A stretch of 64,000 nt of DNA from Paratrimastix pyriformis (Eukaryota > Preaxostyla > Paratrimastigidae). Position numbers and translations under genes: made by a program. Location of the stretch: NCBI GenBank assembly GCA_027972325.1, contig JAPMOS010000091.1:94223-158222 (forward strand), in the 5' to 3' direction. Position 1 is the stretch's first letter; each line of letters starts with the position of its first letter. The notes under the pieces are model-generated. The model was not told the origin of the DNA. It worked only from the letters and a program-made list of their open reading frames with translations, and searched no databases. Below, one piece after another: positions 51,627 to 62,551 of this stretch.

Positions 51627-52400
51627 ATGTCAGCCACGAAAGAGCATTCGAAAAAACATCGTCAGCCTAAATCATCATCCTTTGAAGGAATGATGAAGAA
51701 AATGATGGATCTTATTGACCAACGAAATAGTGGAGTAGATAAGAATGTGGCAGATAATAAAGTATTGATAACACAACCTGAACTTAAGGCAAATGTCGAT
51801 TTTGAATTAGGAACGTTAAGATTCTACCGAACAGGCGATGAGTGCTGGGCAATTAACTTTGGAGAAAAAGAAATAAATGGAATTATAAGTGAAACGGATA
51901 AGAAAGCGGGAAAAGAATTACCACCAATAACCAAAATGTTTGCCGGAAGAATAATCAAACAATTCGAAAAGGTTCCAATTGACCGAGCTGATTTCGACTT
52001 TGCACATGATGTATTCAAGGAACGAAGTGAGATTTCGCAACCGTTCTTCGCAAAACAACAGTTGGATGAGGACGCGATCACATATGCAGGACTAGTTGCC
52101 AGATACAAGAACAGTCAATCCGAGCTACCGAACTTTGTGAGAAAATATGGACATACATCACCCGTAGTCATCGGATTAAGAAAAGACATGGAAAATACCG
52201 CGGAGATGATTGATAAATTTAACACACAGATACAAGATGAAGATAATGCCAAGGGTAAAGAGCTCAATAAATTCTTCTTATCCAACATGTCCAACCAAGG
52301 GAACGTGTTGAATAATATGTTAAAACAGAAATTGACGACCGGAGGAAGAATAGCAGATATGTTTTCAGCGCCGGCGACGATCGAGAAGAAAAAGGAATAA
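51627..52400 (+). CDS. Hypothetical virion-block protein, 257 aa
   Basis: An intact soluble protein with a Lys/His/Ser-rich N-terminus, a strand-rich middle and long C-terminal helices. Preceded by a late-type motif and followed convergently by the 195-aa gene with 12 bp between stops. No recognised domain and no element A homologue found. Probably a structural or assembly protein. Confidence 0.55.
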   Translation: MSATKEHSKKHRQPKSSSFEGMMKKMMDLIDQRNSGVDKNVADNKVLITQPELKANVDFELGTLRFYRTGDECWAINFGEKEINGIISETDKKAGKELPPITKMFAGRIIKQFEKVPIDRADFDFAHDVFKERSEISQPFFAKQQLDEDAITYAGLVARYKNSQSELPNFVRKYGHTSPVVIGLRKDMENTAEMIDKFNTQIQDEDNAKGKELNKFFLSNMSNQGNVLNNMLKQKLTTGGRIADMFSAPATIEKKKE

Positions 52401-52412
52401 ACATTTTACTGC

Positions 52413-53000
52413 TTAGCCGGAACCGGTAACAGATTTCTTCTTCATACTTTTAGGTACCTTTTCTATTGCTGGAGGTCCGGACGAACCGGTTGGAACAACA
52501 GGTGCCTTATCAAGGTCGAGTTCACCAGTTGTAGGTGCTTTTCCACTACCACCCGGTACCTCTGGAGATGGAGGTGGAGGTGTTCCTTTCCTAGCCTTAG
52601 CATCTTCCGTAGCTTTCCACGCCTTTGCATCTTCAGTAGCTTTTGCCTTAGCTTCTTTTCTCTTAGCTTCTTCAGCAGCTTTCTTTGTTTTTTCGACTTC
52701 CGAATCTTCTGGTATTTCTTTCATCAATTCAAGGGACAGTAATGTAAACAGTTCAGAATCAAGTTTTAGTTCAGTTTTATACATGTAAGCAAACATTAAT
52801 GCTATTAGTGTTTCTTTTTGTTTTTTCGTTAGCTTTTTTGTATCTGTTGATACTTTAGGCTTTCCAACTATACGTTTTTTCTTAGGTGCTATCGGTTCAG
52901 GTTCAGATACGGATTCGGATGTGTCTGACCAATCAAATGATTCAGATGAATCACTTTCACTGGATTCAGTATCATCATTTGCTGTTTGTTTTCTTCCCAT
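52413..53000 (-). CDS. Low-complexity charged protein, 195 aa
   Basis: A Ser/Asp/Glu-rich acidic N-terminus is followed by a short helical segment (TLIALMFAYMY), a Lys/Ala/Glu-repeat (two copies of an E-D-A-K-A unit) and a Pro/Gly-rich tail. In character it resembles the acidic parts of 46231-47240. Function unknown; intact frame. Confidence 0.5.
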   Translation of the reverse strand: MGRKQTANDDTESSESDSSESFDWSDTSESVSEPEPIAPKKKRIVGKPKVSTDTKKLTKKQKETLIALMFAYMYKTELKLDSELFTLLSLELMKEIPEDSEVEKTKKAAEEAKRKEAKAKATEDAKAWKATEDAKARKGTPPPPSPEVPGGSGKAPTTGELDLDKAPVVPTGSSGPPAIEKVPKSMKKKSVTGSG

Positions 53001-53021
53001 CGTAATAAGTATAAATTTAGG

Positions 53022-54172
53022 TTATAAAATAAATTTGCCCATTGCGAATACAAGTGCACCAACTAGCAAATATGGTGTTATATTCGTTTTCTCGGAAATG
53101 GATGGTTCTATTGGACTATCTGGAATAATTGGTGTAATAGGTTCTTCAGGCTTTTCTGGAATATCAGGAATAAAAGGCTCATCAGGTTTTGTAGGTTCAT
53201 CAGGCGTTATTGGTTCTTCTTTCGTTTTTCCTTAGCATTCACAACACATTCATTTAATTGTTGTATTTGGACATTCGTCAATGAACCTATATTCTTCCAA
53301 TCAATAACATTCCGGCAGTCAACACAGACTAAGTCACCCCATTGTGGCTTAGATGGCATTTCAGGCTTCTTAACATTGATTTGTGCAATCTTTTTGTGAT
53401 AATCAGACTTATAATAAAAGCTTATCATGAATTCTCCGGTTTTGGTTTGACGATTGACTTCACTCCACTGATATGATTGGATATTCAGGTTGGCTATGTC
53501 TAATCCATTTGCTTAACCGTTGATGCTATATATCTGTCTTTTTCTGTCTAGCTTGGAATGATATCGAATCAATATTCCATAAATTTGTAATTGTCGCATG
53601 GATGAACTGTATTGTGTCATTCATGTAATACCATTTGTTGTATTCATCAATCCATTTATCATACTTTGCATAATAATCATCTAATTGTGTCAGGTAAGAT
53701 GAATTCATTTTAATAATATTCTGTACACCCTTTTTCGCATTCTGATAACTCAGTCGGGGGGTTATCTTCAATGTCCTTTAGACAATCCCAATTTTTGGCA
53801 CATGACTCAATCTTTGAACAATCACGGCATTTCGTAAACTGTGCCTCTGTCGTAGCTTTGCAATGATCGGAAAAAACTCTTGGTATGAATCAAAATCAAA
53901 ACTGTTCTTGGCAAAAGTTAATGATTGTGGAACTGTAAACTCGCTATAGTATGCCCTTGTCCTACCTATTCGTAAAGGCATTTCTACTCAGTCTTTTTGT
54001 ATAGATTTGACAATTCTGCTTTTCGACTAACCGGGTCTAATAACATCATCTTATCATAACGCCGTTTTGAAATAAAGTCCATGTAAAGTGTCATCCTTGT
54101 ATAACTGACATTGTTCTGTTGGAAACTATTGATGAACTTACTCTCACTATCTATTGAACTCCACGATATCAT
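53022..54172 (-). pseudogene. Membrane-anchored virion protein, homologue of A's 419-aa protein, multiply frameshifted
   Basis: Four successive frame fragments on the same strand (53984-54172, 53778-53981, 53526-53771, 53207-53428) and a fifth below 53215 form one gene of about 380 codons. The start carries an R-M-T-L-Y-M-D-F-I-S-K-R pattern matching the N-terminus of the element A protein. The end is a Pro-rich linker (PDEPTKPDEP type) and a terminal hydrophobic helix, as in A. A C-x2-C pair near 53300 is extra. At least four frame changes break it. It is divergent from the myristoylation-type gene. Confidence 0.6.
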
Positions 54173-54226
54173 CTTGGTGACTAATGATATATAAGATTAA
54201 ATTTTCGAATCTTATTGTATATCACA

Positions 54227-54694
54227 ATGGGCGGAAATATCAGTTATAACTCTATTCGTCAGGATTTGCTCAATCACTTATCTGTGAATGAAACAAATAT
54301 CATTATGCAGCAGGTTAATAGTTTTGGTCGCCAAAAATGAAATCATCTTTAGAAATAGCACATATCAAAACGTCAAAATATCTTTGCTAATGATGTTAAA
54401 AATCAAGTTATCGCCAAATTGATATTGGATTCAACATCGTCTACATCAACATATAATGATATATTGAATAAGATATCAGAAAAACAGAACCAAGGGGGTA
54501 TCTTTACAGCTAACATGAACGTCTTAGATATGATTAAGAAGTTGCAAAATATTGTTGATGTCCATCGTGTGAACCAACAAATGCAAAATATAAGGAATTC
54601 TTTTGACGTTGTCAATTCATTCCAGGTTATCAATGATACTTTTATGCCGACATCAAGCTTAGAAGATGTGAGTAGTTATAAAGGAGAGTTCTGA
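54227..54694 (+). pseudogene. Myristoylation-type membrane protein, frameshifted and truncated
   Basis: It begins MGGNISY, the same myristoylation-type start as the element A protein (MGGSVSY). It breaks by stop or frameshift near 54340 and continues in another frame from about 54400. The sequence ends at 54694, ten bases before the AT-rich terminal repeat. The region that should hold the C-terminal membrane helix is absent, so the gene was cut by the repeat or by the element that begins there. Confidence 0.65.
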
Positions 54695-54703
54695 GACAAG
54701 CGA

Positions 54704-55179
54704 TTTTCACACACAATTTTTCACGCTTGCGTTGTTATTTGAGGCAAAAATCGATTTCTTCAGAACAAAATCTTTTTCTCATTATTTTTATTGAAAAGGA
54801 GCATTTTATTTTATCAGCTTTGAATGATTTAAGCATTAATTTTCTCGAGCTACAAACGTTATTTGAGGCAAAAATCGAATTCTTCGGAGCAAAATCTTTT
54901 TTCTCAATGTTTTTTAAGTAAAACGAGCATTTTATTTTAATCAGCTTGGAATGATTTAAGCATCAATTCATTCGAGCTACAAACGAAATTAGAGGCAAAA
55001 AAGCGAATTCTCCATGCATTTTCAATTTTTTCCATTTTTGTCCCAGAAATTATTTTGCCATTTTGTCAAATCAAACAATTCAATCATCTTAAGCATCAAA
55101 CGAAAGAATTCAATCAGAAACAGCTTATCTCTTCATTCAAAATAAAATTGTGACAAAAGTGCTTTTCAAAGTGATCATT
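54704..55179 (-). repeat. AT-rich terminal repeat of B-right, inverted copy of 1-462
   Basis: Reverse complement of 1-462 starting at TTTTCACACACAATTTTTC. It contains imperfect tandem units of about 120 bp. Position directly upstream of a polinton-type integrase gene supports a terminal inverted repeat whose outer edge is at 54704. The truncated gene at 54694 agrees with that edge. Confidence 0.8.
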
Positions 55180-55520
55180 AAATAATGCATCAATCTTAAG
55201 TAAATGATGCATTCTTTTGATTGAATCAGCTCAAATAATTGATTCTAAGAAAATGGAAAAGTATGACAAAATGATAAAACAATATGAAATTAGATTTCAG
55301 CACCGAGCCCTTTAAAGCGAAAATTTACTCAGCTTTGACATGAATTGAAAGAGAAATCAATCAGATTTACCTTCTATTTCAAAGAGATAAAAAACAGCGT
55401 TTCATCATTTGAGCTCTGAGTGTTTTAAGATGATAATTCAATGAGCTACTGAGGCTAACTCAATGAAATAGTGAACGAGTGATAGCAGTTGATTAACATG
55501 TAAAGGTATTTGAAGAAAAA
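55180..55520. other. Subterminal AT-rich region, no gene
   Basis: No open frame of note. It contains further short AT-rich repeats related to those in the terminal repeat (TGATGCATT, GCATCAATCTTAAG). Confidence 0.4.
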
Positions 55521-55534
55521 ATAATTATCTATAG
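55521..55534 (+). promoter_or_regulatory. B-type promoter-like motif before 55549
   Basis: ATAATTATCTATAG lies 15 bp before the small gene, the same motif as at 42045. Confidence 0.5.
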
Positions 55535-55548
55535 TTAGTATATAGAGA

Positions 55549-55719
55549 ATGAATTGTGATAAGCATCCAGTTAAGATTGATAGGGCGCTATTTGAACTCC
55601 TACAGGAGTTGATTAAGCTTCATGGTGATGAATATTTCAGTGTTACAATAACTAAGAAGAAAGGAGATGAGAGTGACGATTCCACAACAATAGTGTATGA
55701 AAATGAATATTTCCATTAA
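55549..55719 (+). CDS. Small acidic protein, 56 aa
   Basis: An intact short gene immediately behind a promoter-like motif. A helical start (LFELLQELIKLHG) is followed by a strand and an acidic stretch. Its stop overlaps the stop of the convergent integrase by 4 bases. Function unknown. Confidence 0.5.
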   Translation: MNCDKHPVKIDRALFELLQELIKLHGDEYFSVTITKKKGDESDDSTTIVYENEYFH

Positions 55720-56748
55720 CGGAGCTTCATATCATGCATTATATTATCTGTGTCAATACCTTCTCGAGTCAGTCTTCGTTTGACGAGTCTTTTCTTCTTT
55801 GTGTCATCAATCTTCTTGACAGCTTTTTCAGTGCTCTCCTTCTCGATGATTTCACCAACCTTCTTCAACTCATATTGTTTGTAGTGTTTTTTCAACAGTT
55901 CTCCAGACTTCAGGTTCTTGAGAACATACTTTTTACCATCGAATGAGTCAATGATATAGACAGCGAGAGAATACTTTACTTCATCACCTTTAGCGAATGC
56001 TTTGAGCTTTCGAACAGCACGAACATGGTCACCAATATTATAAATACGTTCTATTTGAGTGACTGATTGTTTGTTTGTATCATGGTTGTTGAACACATTA
56101 TAAGGTGTTGCTTTAATGGTTCTGTGGTAATCATTGTTGTAAGAAGATACCAAATCAGGAAGAACTTTAGTCCAATCGGAGTCACCAGAAGAGACGCCAA
56201 CGTTGTAGTTTGAGAGCAATTGTACGATTGAATCGTTCAACAATACTATTCTTATTGATTTCTTCAGGGTCACTGAAATGAGCCACAACATGATTATCAG
56301 TCATCCATTTGACATATTGTTTAGCTTGGAATTCATTGTCACAGTTGATGTTTTCAGGAGTACCTTTTAAGTCATCATGGAAGATACTTTTAATTGCTTT
56401 GAGAACCTCAGTGGGCTTTCTTGTTTTAAGTGGACGACAGGCAGCATAACGAGAGTACACATCAATAACACAGAGGATGTTCTCGAATCCAGTTCTCGTC
56501 TTAAAACGATCATAGATGATGATATCCATCTGAACACATGCGAGAGCAGTATGAGCCACAATCGTGTTGAACTTTTTGGGTTTTCTATCTTCTTTCATGA
56601 TTTGATAATCAGGTGTCTTATTTAGCACGTTTTGGACAGCATCTAAGGTGATTTTCTTGTCATCTTGTTTGAGTTTTCGATACAATTTAGGAGCAGAAAC
56701 AAAGCCCGTTTTAGGATTGCTATAGGCATTTTGAATGGTCTTTTCCAT
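55716..56748 (-). pseudogene. Polinton-type DDE integrase (rve), one frameshift
   Basis: Retroviral-type integrase as carried by Maverick/polinton elements. The catalytic triad is visible: Asp in MDII-Y-D (about 56515-56535), Asp in CDNEF (about 56325-56345) and Glu in SIVERFNRT (about 56232-56250). A chromodomain/SH3-like C-terminal segment (IGDHVRAVRK to YVLKNLKSGELLKKHY) and a Lys-rich tail follow. A frame change near 56200-56260, just after the Glu, splits it into 56182-56748 and 55716-56291. It would insert the element into host DNA; as read, it is inactive. Confidence 0.9.
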
Positions 56749-56817
56749 TAGTATAATGAAGTTATAAAATTAAAAGTGACTTAGAGAAACCTTAAATTTA
56801 TAGATTAATAAAATATT

Positions 56818-57168
56818 ATGAAAAAAATTTTATCTCACACTACTATAGACATGACAACTAAAACCGCAAATCCATTTGTTGCATTTGATGGACTCTCAGA
56901 TGAAGAGGCGAAGAAGTTGTTCGAAGAATACATAAATAAACGGCAGGCAACGTCACCAAAACAGGAAAAGAAGGAAAAGAAAGAAAAGAAAGAAGTGAAG
57001 ATTGCACAAGAAGAAGTTATTGATGTAGATGCCTTATCAACAAAAGGAGCAGAAAACGTCGAAGATGAGTTTGGAAAAATAGCACAATATGAAGTGGTAG
57101 AATGCAAAAAAGCTATGAAAGGTTTCATGAAGAACTATTCTATTATGAACCATGGAAAGATCGAGTGA
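56818..57168 (+). CDS. Charged hypothetical protein, 116 aa
   Basis: Glu/Lys-rich, with a central Lys/Glu repeat and acidic flanks. The Met at 56851 is an alternative start. It overlaps the likely PolB start at 57152. No family recognised. Confidence 0.45.
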   Translation: MKKILSHTTIDMTTKTANPFVAFDGLSDEEAKKLFEEYINKRQATSPKQEKKEKKEKKEVKIAQEEVIDVDALSTKGAENVEDEFGKIAQYEVVECKKAMKGFMKNYSIMNHGKIE

Positions 57169-60100
57169 CTACAAACAAAGTGTCGAGAGGTGTTTTGTGG
57201 ACACTGAAGGAATGATAAAAAGATATTATATGAAGAGATGAAGGGAGGGCAGTTCAAACTGAACATCGTGTTGAAATGTCAGTTCACCAAAGACAAGTCA
57301 ATGTATGGACACTTTTCATCAGGTAGCATTCGAATTCTCGGTAAGAAAGACATTGAAGAAGGAATTGGGAATGCAGTGTCGAGAATCCAAGAGCTCGTGG
57401 ACAATTTTGTTAACAATGGAAGTGCATGGGTCCTAAAACGTATTGAGAATGTGTTTTGAATGTAGCCTCATACAAGCCAATGCGTGGAAGCAGTTACATT
57501 GAATTACCAGAGGTATTGAACCAGAAGAAAGCATTGATAAATATTCAGAATGATGACAATGAGTGTTTTAAATGGAGTGTTTTAGCAACATTGCATCCAG
57601 TTGATGTGCATCCGGAGAGTGAAGCAATACATGAAGTATGACAATGAGCTCGACTTTAAGGGCATTCATTTTCCAATGGAAATTGACAGTATACCACGAT
57701 TTGAAGCTAAAAATAACATAGCCATCAATGTGATCGAGCATCATATCACAACAAAAAGGTTAAGAAGGAGAAGACATCAGTTGTCTTCAATCCATTGTAT
57801 GTCTCACCAATTTGGAATACGGCTAAAACAGTAGTCAATATGCTACGTATAACAGAGCTCGATGAGAATACAGAGGTGATGAAAGGAGAAGGATGTGAGA
57901 AGACAGAAACCAACTCACATTATGTGTTGATTAAAGATTTGTCTCGTCTCTTAAGTTCAAGCCAGAACAGTCACAATGGAAAAAGTATTTTTGTCTGAAC
58001 TGTATGCATGGATTTTGGAATGAAAGCCTGTTGCAAAGGCATAAACCAGTGTGCTATGAGCATGAATGTTGTCAAGCATGGTTACCAATAGAAGAAGATG
58101 CTCATGTCGAATTCAAGCATATATCAAAATCAGTGAAGCAACCTTTTGCGATTTATGCAGATTTCGAAGCACTCACAACACCAATTGATGATGACGATGA
58201 GAAAAAATAAAAGCAGCATATCAGCACCATAATGTGTGTTCATATGCATACAAAGTTGTCAGTAATTATCCAGAGTTTGAGAGACCAATACAATTGTATC
58301 GTGGTGAAGGAGCAGTTGAGCATTTCTTAAAATCCATCATCGAAGAGCGTAAAACGATACTGAAGATAGTCAAAAGGAACTGTGAGATGAACTTATCGAA
58401 GGAACAACAAAAAGAGTTTGATAAAGCCACTGTGTGTCATATTTGTGGACGAGAGATTGAAGATGAATCAGATAAAGTGAGAGACCATGATCATATTACG
58501 GGTGAATATCGAGGGGCAGCACATAATGGATGTAACTTATTATTCAGTCTGAAGAATTACAAGGTACCAGTTTTCTTTCACAATCTAAAGGGTTATGATT
58601 CTCACCTCTTAATGCAAGAAATAGGGAACTTTAGTGAGAAAATTACATGCTTAGCATTGACTGAAGAGAAGTATCTGTCGTTCTCGATGGATGGAAATAT
58701 AGAGTTCAAAGACAGTTTTGCATTCATGACAGAATCATTGGATAAATTATCAGAGAACTTAGGGAAGGACAACTACGATGATTTTATCAGAACAAAAGCA
58801 GATTGGGAAGGAATCAGTGAAGAGAACCCGAAACTTTTATGCCAGAAGGGTGTTTATCCATATGACTATTTGAACACAATGGAGAAGTTCGATGAGACTG
58901 AATTGCCACCAAAGGAAGCATTTTACAGTAAACTAAACGATAAAGCCATATCTGATGAAGATTATGCACATGCACAGACAGTATGGAACACATTTGAATG
59001 TGAAACGTTAGGTGATTATCATGACATATACCTTAAAACTGATGTGTTACTATTAGCAGATGTCTTCGAAAAGTTTCGTAGCATGTGTATAAAAAATTAC
59101 GGGCTCGATCCGGTATGTTACGTGTCATTACCAGCAATGTCATGGGATGCGGCACTGAAGCGTTCGAAGGTGGAGTTAGACTTATTTAATGACACACAAA
59201 TGGACATGCATTTGTTTATTGAGAAGGGTATTCGAGGAGGGATTTCAATGATAACGAACAGATATTGTCAAGCCAACAACAACAAGTACATGAAGACATA
59301 CAACAAAGAGGGCAAAACGGTGTACATTCTGTATCTCGATGCTAACAACCTTTACGGCAAAGCAATGAGTTATAGACTACCAACGACTGATTTTCAATGG
59401 GAAAAGAACGTAAGCAAGTTCACGAAGAGCAAGATAATGTCATTAGACAAGAATGGAGATAGAGGCTACATATTAGAAGTGGATTTATCATATCCAAAAG
59501 AACTACATGACATGCACAATGATTATCCATTAGCACCATGCAAGAAGGTTGTAGAAGATGAAAAGTTATCTGAATACCAGAAGTTGTTGAAGACGAATTT
59601 AAGCCTAAAGCAGGCAAAAGTTGAGAAGTTGATTTGTGATTTTGAAGACAAGACTGATTATGTTGTGCATTATCGTGCACTCCAGCTATATTTGAGTTTA
59701 GGAATGGAACTGAAAGCAGTCAAAAGAGTGATGAGTTTTAAACAAGATGATTGGTTAGAAGACTACATAGGATTCAATACCAACGAGCGTTCAAAAACAA
59801 AGAATGAATTCGAGAAGGCACTATTCAAATTAGCCAACAATGCAGTCTTTGGAAAAACCATGCAGAACAATCGTTCTCACATCAACTTTACACTAACATC
59901 CAGTGAGGAGAAGGCACGTAAGCTCGTAGCCAAGCCAAATTATGAGAAGACAGTGATATTTGGAGATAAACTCGTAGGCATACATGCAAGACAGACATCA
60001 GTCAAATTGAACATGCCAATAGCAGTTGGGCAATCAATATTAGACTTATCCAAGATGCACATGTATGACTTTTACTACAACACTCAAAGCAAAGTATGGA

Positions 60101-60733
60101 GACAAAGTCAAATTGCTATTCACAGATACTGACAGTTTATGTGTTGCAGTGGAGACAGAAGACATATATGAAGATATGAAAGAATTTGGAGACGAACTCG
60201 ATACATCCAATTATCCAGAGGACAATGCGCTATTCAGCGAAAAGAACATTGCCAAGATTGGAAAGTTCAAGGATGAAGCCAAAGGCAAGCAAATCATAGA
60301 GTTCTGTGGATTACGTTCGAAGATGTATTCATATGTCATAGAAGGTGATGAAGAGAAGCATGCCAAATGCAAAGGTGTGAAGAAGTCAGCAATTAAACAG
60401 GAATTATCACACAAAAGGTTCATGGACTGTTTGAACTCAGAATGTCTGAAGCCAAAACGCAAACAGAATGATGAAGAGATTGATGAAGAGATTGACGAAG
60501 AGATGAAGAAAAAGAATGAAGAGATGGAGAAAAAGAATGATGAAGAGATTGATAAGGCACATCCTAAGGTGAAGTTCTGTGCAATTCAAAGCAAATATCA
60601 CCAACTCTATGCAGTATCAGTGAACAAGTTTGCATTGTGCTCTTATGATGATAAAAGGTATCTCAGAAACAAGACTGATAGTTACGCTTATGGACATTAC
60701 CGGATTAAAATGGAGCAATCGAAGACTAAGTGA
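57152..60733 (+). pseudogene. Protein-primed-type DNA polymerase B (polinton family), frameshifted
   Basis: Replicative polymerase of the polinton/adintovirus type. In order: an N-terminal DNECFKWSVLA block (near 57570), exo I YADFEALT (58150-58173), a C-x2-C plus DHDH-x-TG-x-YRGAAH-x2-CN cluster (about 58440-58530) and exo II NLKGYDSHL (58590-58610). Polymerase motif A YLDANNLYG (59331-59357), motif B NNAVFGK (about 59835-59854) and motif C TDTDSL (about 60113-60130) follow. A Glu/Lys repeat near 60470-60560 precedes the C-terminus. The start at 57152 is inferred because the protein context begins there. Frame changes lie near 57235, 57456, 57620, 57790, 58000, 58210 and 60080, the last just before motif C. 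The largest open piece is 632 codons. Confidence 0.88.
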
Positions 60734-60755
60734 AATTTTATCAGCGTTCATTATT

Positions 60756-60950
60756 ATGGAATCATCTAAACAGTCGACAATTGACAAGATGAATACTAAA
60801 CTTACATCAATTGAACGCTCAATGAAAGACATAACCTATTAGAAGCATTATTAGAAGAAACTGTAGTGTATGGAGAGTTACAGAAACAGGGCAGAGAGCA
60901 AAGCAGAATTCATTATAATTTGGAAGCACCAACTGAAAATCAAAAATGAA
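60756..60950 (+). pseudogene. Small coiled-coil protein, one frameshift
   Basis: Twenty-eight codons from the ATG at 60756 are followed by a frame change near 60840; the downstream frame stays open to 60950. Ser/Lys/Glu-rich helix. An ATTTTATCAGCG motif lies upstream. Function unknown. Confidence 0.4.
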
Positions 60951-60970
60951 AGTGACTTAAATACAGTTGA

Positions 60971-60990
60971 AATATTATCTAATACTATAG
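60971..60990 (+). promoter_or_regulatory. B-type promoter-like motif before 61000
   Basis: AATATTATCTAATACTATAG lies 10-29 bp before the nuclease start. Confidence 0.5.
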
Positions 60991-60999
60991 TATAGTAAA

Positions 61000-61671
61000 A
61001 TGAAATACTACATATATAAGATAGTCAACACTGTTGAGCCGAATGAATTATATAGGTTCAACAAAGAACATCCGTTCGAGATGGGCAGTGCATAAAACGC
61101 ATGTCAAGAGTGGATGTACACATCTGCTTTACAGCAGAATGAGAGAAGTAGGTATTGACAAGTTTACCATTGAAGAAATAGAAGCCATTTGTGATTGTGA
61201 GAACATTAAAGAGATAGAAATACATCAAAGAATACACAGAAAAGGGATTCAAGATGTTGAACATGATTAAAGCATGCCGAACTGAAGATGAGCGAAAAGA
61301 ATATCAACAGGAGAAATACAAGAAGACCTTTTGCAAAGATTTGTCGAACTATAAGCCGAGAGAATACAAGAAGAATATGTGAAAGGAGCAAGGACTCAAG
61401 TAATAGTGACAAATAAGACAGATGGTACGAAAACAATATACAAGTCACTATATGCATGCAGTGTAGCATTGAAATTGAATCCAAATCAGGTTAAACAAAG
61501 ATGTGAGAGCAGTTTACGTTTGATGACCTCGTATTTGAGTATGGAGAGTCAAAGCTCTTACCTCCACAACTCAGGAAGACATTGAACAGTTTGCAGTCAT
61601 CAATTACCTACTTAGGCATTTCAGCTAAGACGAACAAAGAGCAATACAAGCAAATGCTTTTGATAAGATAA
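61000..61671 (+). pseudogene. GIY-YIG nuclease with NUMOD-like C-terminus, frameshifted
   Basis: Start YYIYKI followed, after a frame change, by YIGSTKNIRSRWAVHK, the GIY-YIG catalytic signature with its Arg. A C-terminal K-S-L-Y-A-C-S-V-A-L-K-L segment (about 61447-61482) resembles NUMOD1-type DNA-binding modules. Frame changes near 61050, 61225, 61390 and 61510 break the gene. Such nucleases act as homing-type or repair endonucleases in large viruses. Promoter-like motif upstream. Confidence 0.7.
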
Positions 61672-62551
61672 AAACCATAAGAAGATACAGAAGGAAGATA
61701 AGGATGCTCTTTATGAGTATCTCATTGATTTCTGAGTTGTTTTGTTTCAATTTTAGCTAATATATCCAATGGATATGTTACTTTGATGAATTTGAGTAGA
61801 TATGGCACCAAGAAGAGGCAAAATGAGAAAGTAGTGATTTTTAGATACAGGCTCAAGATGAGCAAATTTCAATCAGGATCACTGAAGGCTCAGCAAAGTG
61901 ACATGAAATAATGCCTATAGCTCAAATTATTTTATAAAAATGGCTTAAAGAATTATGAAATATAGTAATTATGGAGTAGTACCACATAAAGGTGCTATTC
62001 TATCAACCATACATGCACAAGAAGCCGACTGAATGGTTGGGTGTTTGATGATAGCCAGTGATTAAATAATGACGGGAGCACATTCAGATATCAATTGTGT
62101 TTCGCAGCGTTGTTTTCTCATGAATTGAGCTTAGCATCAAATGAATTTTGTTCAAATAGAACCGGAAGCACTGATAAGCGCTAAAAGTGTTTCGCAGGCT
62201 ATCACTGAACAGAATACATCCATGGAATCATGTAAGTTGCTTAGAAGGCAAAAAGTACCAATATGAAGAGCAGTAACGGTAACATAGTTTCAGTTACGTG
62301 TGAACTTACAGTTCATATCGTCCGTGCTTTTGCACGTCACTACGAACCCGGGATTTCAAGTGACCACAAATCCTTCCGCCCGAGAGTATCGTAGCGAACA
62401 ACTATTGTTACGCAGCATTGCTTTTCAAGTGTACTTTTAGCCTTTGCAGTGTTTAATATGTGGATGCTTAAGTTCAAGCAGCCACTCCATTTTAACTTTT
62501 GTCGTTTTGATTTAATATAATCTATTGTTATATTAATCATGAAGGAGATGG
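61672..62551. other. Decayed or non-coding stretch
   Basis: No supported gene. Short frames only, with scattered stops. The next start lies behind TAATCTATTGTTATATT (62518-62534), which loosely fits the B promoter-like motif. Confidence 0.4.

Larger units (their letters stand above)
41430..54694. mobile_element. B-left: AT-rich virus fragment with virion module
   Basis: Starts abruptly after the right arm and ends inside a truncated myristoylation-type gene next to the AT-rich terminal repeat. It contains fibre, membrane protein, C2H2-ATPase, two small paralogues, a capsid candidate and membrane-anchored protein genes, many with homologues in element A. It lacks integrase and polymerase, which occur in B-right. 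It is thus a partial copy, or half of one interrupted by rearrangement. Confidence 0.7.

Noticed and set aside
57152-60733. PolB frame changes as spliceosomal introns or programmed frameshifting
   Set aside because: Adjacent fragments abut or overlap with no room for GT-AG introns and no shared slippery site. Single-base indels (decay or read error) fit better.
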